Assembly (NCBI GenBank): GCA_032718475.1
Contig: JAUCBJ010003730.1
Span: forward strand, 1-23,376
Length of the DNA stretch: 23,376 nt
Direction: 5' to 3'
DNA from: Nemertoderma westbladi
Taxonomy: Eukaryota > Xenacoelomorpha > Nemertodermatida > Nemertodermatidae
This document shows, piece after piece, positions 8,441-18,437 of this stretch. The notes under the pieces were generated by a model, which saw only the letters and a list, made by a program, of their open reading frames with translations, ran no database searches and was not told the origin of the DNA. Each line of letters opens with the position of its first letter. Positions within the stretch are counted from its first letter, which is position 1. The position numbers were made by a program, and so were the translations under genes.

Positions 8441-11400
8441 ACAAACAACATTGGGTACATTAACATTAGGTACATTGCCGGGTGTCGCAACAACATTGGG
8501 TACATTAACATTAGGTACAATGCCGGGTGTCGCAGCAACATTGGGTACATTAACATTAGGTGCAGTGCCGGGTGTCGCAACAACATTGGTTACATTAACA
8601 TTAGGTACAGTGCCGGGTGTCGCAACAACATTGGGTACATTAACATTAGGTACAATTCCGGGTGTCGCAGCAACATTGGGTACATTAACATTAGGTACAA
8701 TGCCGGGTGTCGCAACAACATTGGGTACATTAACGTTAGGTACAGTGCCAGGTGTCGCAACAACATTGGTTACATTAACATTAGGTACAGTGCCGAGTGT
8801 CGCAACAACATTGGGTACATTAACATTAGGTACAATGCCGGGTGTCGCAGCAACATTGGGTACATTAACATTAGGTACATTAGGTACAGTGCCGGGTGTC
8901 GCAACAACATTAACATTTGGGACATTAACAATAGGTACAGTGCCGGGTTTCGCAACAGCATTTGGTACATTAACATTACGTACAGTGCCAGGTGTCGCAA
9001 CAACATTAACATGTGTCGCTACAACATTGGGTACATTAACATTAGGTACATTGCCGGGTGTCGCAACAACATTGGGTACATTACCATTAGGTACAATGCC
9101 GGGTGTCGCAACAACAATGAATACATTAACATTAGGTACAATGCCGGGTGTCGCAACAACATTGGGTACATTAACATTAGGTACATTGCCGGGTGTCGCA
9201 ACAAAATTGGGTACATTAACATTAAGGACAGTGCCAGGTGTCGCAACAACATTGGGTACATTAACATTAGGTACAATGCCGGGTGTCGCAGCAACATTGG
9301 GTACATTAACATTAGGTACAGTGCCGGGTGTCGCAACAACATTAACATTTGGTACATTAACATTAGGTACAATTCCGGGTGTCGCAACAACAATAGCATT
9401 TGGTACATTCACATTAGGTACAGTGCCGGGTGTCGCAATAACATTGGGTACATTAACACTAGGTACAGTGCCGGGTGTCGCAACAACATTAACATTTGGG
9501 ACATTAACAATAGGTACAGTGCCGGGTTTCGCAACAGCATTTGGTACATTAATATTACGTACAGTGCCAGGTGTCGCAACAACATTAACATTAGGTACAA
9601 TGCCAGGTGTCGCAACAACATTGGGTAAATTAACATTAGGTACATTGCCGGGTGTCGCAACAACATTGGGTACATTAACGTTAGGTACAGTGCCAGGTTT
9701 CGCAAAAACATTGGGTACATTAACATTAGGTACAATGCCGGGTGTCGCAGCAACATTGGGTACATTAACGTTAGGTACAGTGCCAGGTGTCGCAACAACA
9801 TTGGGTACATTAACATTAGGTACAATGCCGGGTGTCGCAGCAACATTGGGTACATTAACATTAGGTGCAGTGCCGGGTGTCGCAACAACATTGGGTACAT
9901 TAACATTAGGTACAGTGCCGGGTGTCGCAACAACATTGGGTACATTAACAGTAGGTACAGTGCCGGGTGTCGCAACAACATTGGGTACATTAACATTAGG
10001 TACATTGCCGGGTGTCGCAACAACATTGGGTCCATTAACAGTAGGTACAGTGCCGGGTATCGCATCAACATTAACACAGGGTATATTAACATTAGGTACA
10101 ATGCCGGGTGTCGCAACAACAATAGCATTTGGTACATTCACATTAGGTACAGTGCCGTGTGTCGCAATAACATTGGGTACATTAACACTAGGTACAGTGC
10201 CGAGTGTCGCAACAACAATAACATTGGGTACATTAACATTAGGTACATTGCCGCGTGTCGCAACAACATTAACATTGGGTACATTAACATCAGGTACAGT
10301 GCTGGGTGTCGCAACAACATTAACTCAGGGTACATTAACATTAGGTACATTGCCGCGTGTCGCAACAACATTAGCATTGGGTACATTAACATTAGGTACA
10401 GTGTCGGGTGTCGCAACAACAATAGCATTTGGTACATTCACATTAGGTACAGTGCCGGGTGTCGCAACAACATTGGGTACATTAACATTAGGTACAGTGC
10501 CGGGTGTCGCAACAACATTGGGTACATTAACATTAGGTACAGTGCCGGGTGTCGCAACAATATTGGGTACGTTAACATTAGGTACATTGCCGGGTGTCGC
10601 AACAACATTGGGCACCTTAACAGTAGGTACAGTGCCGGGTGTCGCAACAACATTAACACAGGGTGCATTAACATTAAGTACAATGCCGGATGTCGCAACA
10701 ACATTAACACAGGGTACATTAACATTAGGTACAATGCTGGGTGTCGCAACAACATTGGGTACATTAACATTAGGTACAATGCCGGGTGTCGCAACAACAT
10801 TGGGTACATTAACATTAGGTACAGTGCTGGGTGACGCAACAACATTGGGTACATTAACATTAGGTACAGTGCCGGGTGTCGCAACAACATTGGGTACATT
10901 AACATTAGGTACAGTGCCGGGTGTCGCAACAACATTGGGTACATTAACAGTAGGTACAGTGCCGGGTGTCGCAACAACATTGGGTACATTAACATTAGGT
11001 ACAGTGCCGGGTGTCGCAACAACATTGGGTACATTAACATTAGGTACAGTGCCGGGTGTTGCAACAACATTGGGTACATTAATATTAGGTACAGTGCCGG
11101 GTGTCGCAACAACATTGGGTACATTAACATTAGGTGCATTGCCGGGTGTCGCAACAACATTGGGTACATTAACAGTAGATACAGTGCCAGGTGTCGCAAC
11201 ACCATTAACACAGGGTACATTAACATTAGGTACAATGCCGGGTGTCGCAACAACATTGGGTACATTAACATTAGGTACAGTGCCGGATGTTGCAACAACA
11301 TTGGGTACATTAACATTAGGTACAATACCGGGTGTCGTAACAACAATAGCATTTGGTACATTCACATTAGGTACAGTGCCTGGTGTAGCAACAACATTGG

Positions 11401-11629
11401 GTGCATTAACATTAGGTACAGTGCCGGGTGTCTCAACAACATTGGGTACATTAACATTAGGTACAGTGCCGGATGTCGCAACAACATTGGGTACATTAAC
11501 ATTAGGTACATTGCCGGGTGTCGCAACAACATTGGGTACATTAGCAGTAGGTACAGTGTCGGGTGTCGCAACAACATTAACACAGGGTACATTAACATTA
11601 GGTACAATGCCGGGTGTCGCAACAACATT
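8441..11629. repeat. 45-bp minisatellite array, main block (about 70 units)
   Basis: Nearly 3.2 kb are built from a 45-bp unit. On the plus strand each unit reads as the 15-residue period GTLTLGTVPGVATTL; on the minus strand as NVPNVVATPGTVPNV. Four of the six frames lack stops in the consensus. Units differ mainly at a few sites, such as the codon GTG/ATG/TTG before CCGGGTGTCGCA. Length variants are 51 bp (TTGGG replaced by TTAACACAGGG, or AATAGCATTTGG or TTAACATTTGG forms) plus single +9, +18 and -9 events, all multiples of three. The left edge abuts the Pao integrase fragment; the right edge is the insertion site of the CR1/L2-like element, after which the array resumes. I do not call a protein gene here: the long frames result from a stop-free unit. 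Confidence 0.97.
11624..11629. repeat. Target-site duplication, left copy (AACATT)
   Basis: AACATT at the last array position before the non-LTR element is repeated at 14187-14192, immediately after its (ATCT)4 tail. Removing the element and one AACATT restores the array junction GCAACAACATTAACACAGGG, a form found elsewhere in the array (for example near 10643). Confidence 0.88.
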
Positions 11630-11630
11630 G

Positions 11631-13856
11631 GATTTAGCCGGAACTAGTGGAACTAGGTCTATGAAAAATTACAGCAAGGAACGCTTTTTAAGTTTGTTAG
11701 TTAATTCTGACTGGGAACCCTGTTTTAAGGCCGCTGATATTAACCTTGCGTACACTGTTTTTAAAGATATATTTTTAAAGGCACTTAATACTGTAGCACC
11801 AATTAAAGAAATTAGTCTTAAACAACGCACTGAGCCCTGGATGACCTCGGGTATTCTAAGTAATATCAGAGAAAGAGATAACTATTTGTATAAATTTAGG
11901 AAATACCGTGTATTAGCTGATTATAATAATTACTGCAAATATAGAAACCTTGTCCAACGGGAAATAAAAAAAGCTAAATCTGAATATTTGTACAACAAAA
12001 TAAGTGAGAATAAAGATAATCCTAAAAGTCTATGGTCTACCCTAAAATCTTTAGGTTATAAAAACCTTAAATCTAAATCGAATATTGTTCTGCAAGATAA
12101 CGGTGAGCTGATTCATGATCATACTCTAGTTAGTAATTTATTTAATAATTATTTTACTAATGTTGCCTCTAATTTAGTTTTAAGAAATTACCGTTATCAA
12201 GTAATAAATATAGTATAGGGTCCGAAACTCTAAATAATTTTTATTTAGAAAAGTTACAAAATTCAGAAAAGTTATTTTTAAAACCCGTTTCTGAGGATTT
12301 CGTTTTTAAAAATCTACTTAGCCTATCAGCCTCAAAAAGTACCGGTCTAGACCTAATACCTGCCCGTTTTCTTAAGGATGGTGCTGAAGTACTTAAAGTG
12401 CCTATTACTTTTATTATTAATTACTCTATCGTAGATAATGTAGTACCAGACGAACTGAAATTAGCTAAGGTTGTTCCTCTGTATAAAAAGAATAGTAAAG
12501 TAGAACCCTGTAATTACAGACCTGTTAGTATCTTAAGTATTGTATCTAAAATTCTAGAACGTTCTGTTTTTCTACAGCTGGAGGCACATCTTAGTAGGCT
12601 AAATCTGATCTATGAACTTCAGTCCGGTTTTCGTAAATCATATTCTACAGACACCTGCCTTATTAACTTAACTGATACAATTAGATGTAATAACGCAAAG
12701 GGTTTATATACTGGTATGGTATTGTTGGACCTACAAAAGGCTTTCGATACTGTAGATCATGAAATTCTGCTTGGTAAGTTAGGCCTGATGGGTGTAGGTT
12801 CTATAGACTGGTTCAAGTCCTACCTGTCAGACAGAGGTCAAACTGTAGTCATTAGCAAATCGCAGTCTACTGTACAAGAGATTACCTGTGGTCGTACCGC
12901 AAGGTAGTATATTAGGTCCTCTGCTTTTTGTATGCTATGTAAATGATATGATAAGTAGTATAGAACCCGATTTTAAACTCATTTTATATGCCGACGACAG
13001 TGCTCTTATTTTCTCTCATAAAGATCCTATCCATATTTCCCAAAAGTTAAGTGCAGTTCTAGAATCCTGTAATGAGTGGTTGGTTGATAATAAGCTATCC
13101 ATTCACTACGGTAAAACTGAAAGTATTTTGTTTGGTTCCAAAAGAAAGTTAAAGAAGGTAACTAAGTTTGAAGTCACTAGTAATGGACATAAGATTGAAA
13201 ATAAAAAAGAAGTTAAATATTTAGGCGCCACATTGGATAACTGCTTATCAGGAGAAAGTACAGTGAAAAATATTTTCTCGAAAGTTAACAGTAGGCTTAG
13301 GTTTCTATACAGAAATAAAAATAGTTTAAACACCGACTCCCGCAAGTTACTTTGCTCTTCTTTAATACAGTGTCACATGGACTATGCATGCTCTTCTTGG
13401 TATGAAGGTTTAACCAAACAGCTTAAATGTAAATTACAAGTAGCTCAGAATAAAGTAGTACGATTTATTAATGACTACAAACCTAGGCACCACCTAACTC
13501 CAGATGACTTTTCTGAATCTGGACTACTTAACTTAGATAGTAGAGTTAAGCAGCTACGCCTTAACCATGTGCATAAAGTGTATAATGGTAAATGTCCCAA
13601 TTACCTAAAACAAAAATTCAACAGAGTACGCGATACACACTCTTACAGTACCAGAGCTAGTGCTTCAAACTTCTACCTCCCGAATTGTAAATCCTTTGAA
13701 TCTGATACTTTCTTTTTTAACGGCATAAAAAATTGGAACGCTCTGCCAAATGAAATTAAAAACCTAGATAATCAACATTATTTTAAATCTGCAGTTAAAT
13801 CTCACCTCCGTGTGCAATGTAAAAATAGGTACAATAGTCCTACAGTAAGTTATTAG
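11631..13856 (+). pseudogene. Reverse transcriptase ORF2 of the CR1/L2-like element, two frameshifts
   Basis: The coding region starts in the linker after the missing endonuclease (SMKNYSKERF, then EPWMTSGIL and IKKAKSEYLYNKI) and is fused in frame, by chance, to the minisatellite. The first frameshift is near 12172-12185, after NVASNL; the correct frame then carries [38 protein letters not shown] and [19 protein letters not shown] holds the first catalytic Asp (12728-12730). A second frameshift is a one-base insertion, apparently T12892, between TCG and VPQGS. The LYADD catalytic pair is intact (12993-12998). The C-terminal domain runs to TAG at 13854-13856. Apart from the two frameshifts the domains are complete from linker to stop. 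The enzyme would copy element RNA at the nicked target, but this copy is dead because of its truncation and frameshifts. Confidence 0.92.
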
Positions 13857-14186
13857 TTTATTAATTATTTACTATTTATACTGTAAATACGTTTTATAAT
13901 AAATTGTTCTGTACATTACATCTTTATCGTTGAGTCGGGCATTGTCACGCTCTCGGTAAAGTTGTACATGTACATAGTGTAATTACGTTTTATATTGGTT
14001 TTAGGTTAGCGTAGTGTAATATTGTATTTGTAACCAAGTAACATAAAGGACCCCCTTGGAAATAAGCTGCAAAGCTTTAGGGGTAATCCTATATGTTATG
14101 TTGGACAATACCTTTATACCGGTATATTGTTTGGTGTATTTGTTATTGTTTTTACATAATGTATAAATAAATCTATCTATCTATCT
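13857..14186 (+). other. 3' UTR, conserved-looking hairpin and (ATCT)4 tail of the CR1/L2-like element
   Basis: These 330 bases hold no gene. At 14048-14090 a nested hairpin can be drawn: AAGCT (14064-14068) pairs with AGCTT (14073-14077) across GCAA, inside an outer CCCC/GGGG stem (14051-14055 with 14080-14083) flanked by GGA and TCC. For UnaL2 and related elements a 3' stem-loop is known to be recognised by the element's own RT; the same role here is inferred. A 12-base palindrome TGTACATGTACA lies near 13962-13973. The RNA end is the four ATCT units at 14171-14186, directly before the duplicated target site. Confidence 0.75.
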
Positions 14187-14192
14187 AACATT
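14187..14192. repeat. Target-site duplication, right copy (AACATT)
   Basis: This is the second copy of the 6-bp duplication, directly after the ATCT tail and in phase with the resumed array. Confidence 0.88.
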
Positions 14193-14664
14193 AACACAGG
14201 GTACATTAACATTAGGTACAATGCCGAGTGTCGCAACAACATTGGGTACATTAACATTAGGTACAGTGCCGGGTACCGCAACAACATTAACACAGGGTAC
14301 ATTAACATTAGGTACAGTGCTGGGTGTTGCAACAACATTAACACAGGGTACATTAACATTAGGTACAATGCCGGGTGTCGCAACAACATTAACACAGGGT
14401 ACATTAACATTAGGTACAGTGCCGGGTGTTGCAACAACATTGGGTACATTAACATTAGGTACAGTGCCGGGTGTGGCAACAACTTTAACATTAGGTACAT
14501 TGCGGGGTGTCCCGGGGGGATAAACATTGGGTACATTAGCATTTGGTTCGTTACCGATTGAAGGGATTAGTGGCTATATATTTGCAAAAATATCGTTATA
14601 AATCATGTATACGGGTACCGGTATATTACTATTAGGTACATTACCAGGTATCTCAAAAACTTTA
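14193..14664. repeat. 45-bp minisatellite, resumed block and diverged edge
   Basis: Clear units run to about 14520 and are enriched in the 51-bp TTAACACAGGG form. Bases 14521-14560 hold a broken unit. After about 60 bases without clear similarity, 14620-14664 is a strongly diverged unit of exactly 45 bases (compare GGTATATTACTATTAGGTAC with the usual GGTACATTAACATTAGGTAC). A diverged edge unit is the usual pattern when internal units are homogenised by unequal exchange or conversion. Confidence 0.88.
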
Positions 14665-14740
14665 AGTGTGGGTACAGGGATATGATGAACAATAACATTA
14701 CAAGCAGCGCTGATGGGCGTTGTTGTTTGTGAGTATTTAG

Positions 14741-15319
14741 TCAATCCGTGGAATCTATAGAGTTTTCCAGTTCCAGATTCGTAGAGGAAAGGGATGCAGT
14801 TGCCGTGGGTGGGTTAGTACGATAGAACATGCGGGATGACTGAGATTGAATGTTGGAAAGCACTGCAGGATGGTGTTTGTTACCACCAGAAATGCGTTGG
14901 CGTATGGTAGCTGCATCTCTAATTTCTCCGCGGTAGATGATCCATGTTTTATCCAGGTGTTGTTGACTTAAAGCCCGACGCTCCTGGCGCAGTTGGTATT
15001 GGAGTTTCTCTTCAGCTGGCGTGTGATCCTGAGATATATATATGTGGCTGTAATGCTCGGAGGCACGCAATTCCCGGGCTTTGCGCAGCAACACCGTCCG
15101 CTTTTCGGGAGATAAAGTCACTATAATTATTGTTTGGTTTTGTGGGCGGTCGGTGCCGCGTTTAGTAATACATCTGGTGGACAGTTCTGACTCTGTTAGC
15201 TCTATTTGAAGTGACGCTGCAATTTCTATTACAGTTTGCTTCGAGGTTTCATTTGCTATAGTAGTACCTTTAATAACGAGGTTATTTCTTCTTCTGTTTT
15301 GTTCATATTCCTTGTTCAT
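14741..15319 (-). pseudogene. ORF1p C-terminal half of a non-LTR retrotransposon: RRM-like and CTD-like region
   Basis: This 192-codon frame starts at ATG 15317-15319, overlapping the stop of the upstream half as ATGA. It opens with NRRRNNLVIKG, the characteristic entry into the RRM-like domain of ORF1 proteins of CR1/L2/Jockey and L1-type elements. It continues through TIIIVTLSPEKRTVLLRKAR, HIYISQDHTPAEE and KTWIIYRGEIRD, matching the RRM-plus-C-terminal-domain layout that binds element RNA and acts as a chaperone. The tail is Ser/Thr-rich and ends at 14741. No ORF2 follows: about 75 bases further on the minus strand the diverged edge of the 45-bp array begins. The start at 15319 may be an artefact of a frameshift inside one original ORF1, hence the pseudogene label. 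Confidence 0.68.
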
Positions 15320-16047
15320 ATTATTTTAATTTGACGGGTGATGAGAGCGACATTTGAAGGTTTTGTCTGAGGTTTAATGTTACGACGTTGGTTGCGGGAG
15401 GTTGCAGTGATCCATTCAGCAGAGGCCACTTCGTCGTTTATTCTGTCGTTATCATTGACTTCCTGTGGAATTTCAGTTGAGACTCCCGTTCTTGTTACTG
15501 TGGCATACGATACGTTCATCTGTTGTAATTTACCGATGTCATGTTTCAGATCGGTTGTTGTAACCTCAGACATGTCGACGTGGTTCTGTAGTTCGAGCCG
15601 AAGTGATTGGATGAGTTCTTCATTTTTCAATAGACTTTCATTTAGTAGCGATAGGTTGTAGTTCTGCTTATTGATTTTTTCCTCCAACTTCAGTTCGTTG
15701 TCCGTCAAATGTTGAGAAATCCTGGAAAGGTGGCTTCTTGCACACTTCCCACAATAGAAATCAACCTTGCCGAAGTCCGTACTGGAGGTTGTGATACATA
15801 TCATAGAAATTGTGCAGTTTTTTCCGGAACATTCAACTTCAAATTCGTCGGAGCCGTCAGTGCGACTTCCACCACTGCTGTTCGATGAAGGTAACGAGTG
15901 TTTGTCTCCTTTAGACTTCTTCTTGACATTTAAGGCGCTGCCGCTGGTTGTTTGGCGGATATTGGAGTTGGTACTCTGTCGGCGATTACCACCTGCGGTG
16001 CAGGTGAGATCGTTGTTTTGAACGCTGGAGCATTTGGTGGTAGACAT
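15316..16047 (-). pseudogene. ORF1p N-terminal half of the same element: Cys cluster and coiled coil
   Basis: The first ATG is at 16045-16047, giving 243 codons; the open frame continues 23 codons further upstream without an ATG. From that ATG the protein has a Ser/Thr/Lys-rich N-terminus, a Cys cluster (C-x4-C-x5-C-x14-C-x2-C, about residues 73-102) that looks like a reduced PHD-type zinc finger, and then a heptad-like coiled coil (about residues 115-180, with LTDNELKLEEKI and NEELIQSLRLELQ). PHD-like finger, coiled coil and RRM is the known layout of ORF1 in several CR1-group elements. The frame ends at TGA 15316-15318, within the ATGA overlap. Either one ORF1 was split by a frameshift or the two frames are genuinely coupled; the sequence alone does not decide. 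Confidence 0.62.
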
Positions 16048-16936
16048 CGTGGTGATCAATCGACTGATTGTAGCTAAATAAAAACCCGATGAGACGCATT
16101 CGCGTTGAAATAGCAAGTAGGCTATCTCTGTCCGTAGGTAAACAATATCTAGTATTTTAGCTATCAGTACAATATACCATATATCAAGGTATTAATGCAG
16201 TTTGCTATAATATCAAAATTAGCCATAATTTATCGAAATAACTTGACTGAATACTGCTATTCAATCAACATCATTACAATATGGGCAAGTATTAACTTGT
16301 TCCAGAAATCATATAGATGTAAAGGTTGTAGGGTAGCATGGCTTATCAACTATATAGATATAGTATAATATTCTAAAACCCAGTGTGATATTAAATGCAC
16401 TTTAAATAATAAATGGAGATCAAATAACAAATGGACCACACAATTAAAAACTCGCACAATTTTGTACTTATTATATCGCTTCAAATTAATTCAACAGTGG
16501 ATATTTGGGGAAAGGGGGAAGTTACAGTGTGCATTCGGGGGAAGTTTGGTGAACTGCATTTATGCAGTGAATCCATACTTTCCCCTTTGATATATCATAT
16601 ACTTAAGACATGCTAGGGTGACGGGGAAATATCTCGTTGCGATCTCCGAAAACATGCCCGAAATAGCAAAATTTACACCAGACTTGTCACAGATAATGTC
16701 AATTTCAGAGCACTACCAATTTAAATTGAGGTCTGAAATTTTTACACAATATTTGGGAAATATAAAGTGTTGTAACAGGCAATTTTTTTTTTATTTTTTA
16801 GAGTTGGAAGGAGACCATCTGCCCTTAAGGAAATGGCTTTCTAGTAATGTTATTAGATATTATTATTAGTGATTGTTAATTAACAATTAATAATTTTATA
16901 TATTTTCAGAACAATTTGATCTAACAGATAACAACA
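16048..16936. other. Non-coding, AT-rich, with an imperfect hairpin
   Basis: The first 100 bases may be the 5' UTR of the minus-strand ORF1. The rest is AT-rich and shows no convincing gene; open frames at 16431-16616 and 16618-16869 look like chance. The core ACTGCAT-TT-ATGCAGT (16553-16568) is a perfect inverted repeat. It extends imperfectly outward through GGGGGAAGTTTGG (16537-16549) against ATACTTTCCCC (16575-16585), a hairpin of about 49 bases. Confidence 0.6.
16894..16909 (+). promoter_or_regulatory. Possible 3' splice site
   Basis: A T-rich stretch (TTTTATATATTTTCAG) ends in CAG at 16907-16909, 27 bases before an ATG that opens a signal-peptide-like frame. A match by pattern only; no branch point or donor can be confirmed. 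Confidence 0.3.
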
Positions 16937-17185
16937 ATGCGCTCCTCTGCTTTAGTTCTACTACTACTGATGATAATTAGTTCAACAATCAGTCTTAATC
17001 CGTGGGATAGATATAAAGATATTGACCCCTACAAAACGAAAATATTACTAACAGAGGAATTGAGAACATCAGAAAAATTATGGAGATTTGAAGTGGAAAA
17101 AGGAAAATATGTATTGCGTTGCCCGCATGGGGGATTTCTTTCAGATGATGTGCCTGAATTCTCCAAATATAATTTTTATGAATGA
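16937..17185 (+). CDS. Possible secreted small protein or first coding exon
   Basis: This 82-codon frame begins MRSSALVLLLLMIISSTIS, a good signal-peptide pattern (short basic start, hydrophobic core, small residues near 18-20). The remainder is charged and contains one Cys, in VLRCPHGG. I recognise no family. Another plus frame, open to 17315, overlaps the 3' part; it carries three Cys after base 17130 and could be the true continuation if there is an indel or a splice near 17130-17165. A candidate splice acceptor precedes the ATG. No donor, poly(A) signal or second exon could be tied to it. It is the only host-like coding candidate here, and may be a decayed exon or chance. Confidence 0.3.
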   Translation: MRSSALVLLLLMIISSTISLNPWDRYKDIDPYKTKILLTEELRTSEKLWRFEVEKGKYVLRCPHGGFLSDDVPEFSKYNFYE

Positions 17186-17315
17186 AAATAGTTCTGGAAT
17201 AATCCATATTAAAAGCACCAAATATGCTGTATATTTTTATACTCCAATCATAAGTGATTTTAAGGCGGGTGCATGTCAAAATTTTCAAAAGTTGCATGGG
17301 TCGCTAACATGTTGA

Positions 17316-18437
17316 AATGAGAGCAGCAGAATTTGGCGATATTATTTAATTTAGAAACGCAATATTAGTGCAACCTTTGACCTCAAAAAGTGACTCAATA
17401 TTTAGGATTTCTGTTGGTGAGAGAGCGGAGGTAGGCCTACAGTAAGAACATACCCTTACTACTGTTAACAAGAGACAGAGAGACAAACATACAGGTATGA
17501 CAAACAAATCTACCTCACTAACCGGTGAGGCAGAAAGACAGCCTATGAACAGACAAAATTCGCCAGAATAACAATCCCAAGCAGCGAATCGTAAACTAAT
17601 AACTATGTCCGTAAACTTGCACACAGTGTGATTTATATGGGGGGTGAGTTTGCTAGCTAAATACTAGCAGACTATTGGCAGACGAAAATCCACAGTCTTA
17701 TATAATAACACAATAGAAATAATACAAGGTTCTAGAACGTGAGTGTGTGTGTCTGGGTGTGTCAATTTAAATCGAACAGAAGGCAGAACAAAATAATATA
17801 ACTACGCCTTTTACAAGGAGTTGGAGGCTGGTACGGCGAAAAATCGAATGCTAGACTGCTAGAATAAGCCTAGTCACCATGCTGTACGTAGGTCCAATAC
17901 TCACAAATGATGAGGGCTCTCCTTTACGGCTCTTATCTAGAATTTTGCTACCTACTGTAGGTGTTACTGTGGTAGCTCCTATCAATACTTTCGCAAATGA
18001 CATGGTAGCGATAGTATAACCGTCTAGACCTAATGATGTTTGTTGCCGTTGTTCCCAACACCAGGGGGGAAAACGCCGATGCTGGAGGCGGAACTTTCAG
18101 ACCACTATGTCCCAGCCAGTCACCGGATATTGGGAGTGGAGAAGGACGTTGTCTCAAATGCAGAGTAGAAAAACGAGTTTTGTTGGTTGGATATTAATCT
18201 TTATTAGATCGACACTCTGAACTCTGATTTGCACTCTGATTGAGAATAATTTGGGCTTCCCCACACCAATATATCAAATATTCACAATAATACACAGTAT
18301 GAAATTCCTACATTAGATTATTTAATTACCCCACTGTTCGCTTAACTTTAGATTTTGCCCTAACTAATGTTCCCCATTTTCCCTCGGTCCTAGTCCTGGT
18401 ATAGTAGTGTTGGTGTCGGTCGATCCTTTGCTTGTCT
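17316..18437. other. Non-coding, nothing recognised
   Basis: About 1.1 kb without a supported gene. It contains a GTAGGCCTAC decamer near 17430, a short GTGTGTGT run near 17742 and a GC-richer patch at 18055-18150 whose small open frames show no recognisable protein. No RNA gene or element end could be identified. Confidence 0.5.

Larger units (their letters stand above)
11630..14186 (+). mobile_element. 5'-truncated CR1/L2-like non-LTR retrotransposon inserted in the minisatellite
   Basis: The element is 2,557 bp long, flanked by AACATT duplications and ends in an (ATCT)4 tail, a complete signature of target-primed insertion. It begins downstream of the endonuclease domain, so it arrived 5'-truncated. 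Its RT and C-terminal region resemble the CR1/L2/Crack group of non-LTR elements: [18 protein letters not shown], and a tail with a WNALPNEIKN-type motif. The insertion plus duplication shifts the array frame by one base, and the array frames on both sides agree once this is removed, so the array was continuous before insertion. The precise clade needs a tree. Confidence 0.93.

Noticed and set aside
8406-11629. Very long plus- and minus-strand open frames across the 45-bp repeats, read as repeat proteins
   Set aside because: Four of six frames are stop-free simply because the 45-bp unit has no stop in them and 45 is divisible by three. The frames start or end in unrelated sequence and the frequent substitutions are not synonymous in any of them.
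8441-14664. CRISPR-like array
   Set aside because: The units are contiguous with no unique spacers, the setting is eukaryotic retroelement DNA and no cas-like gene is present. It is a minisatellite.
16431-16869. Two small plus-strand open frames
   Set aside because: Short and AT-rich, with a homopolymer T tract and no signal, motif or neighbour to support coding.
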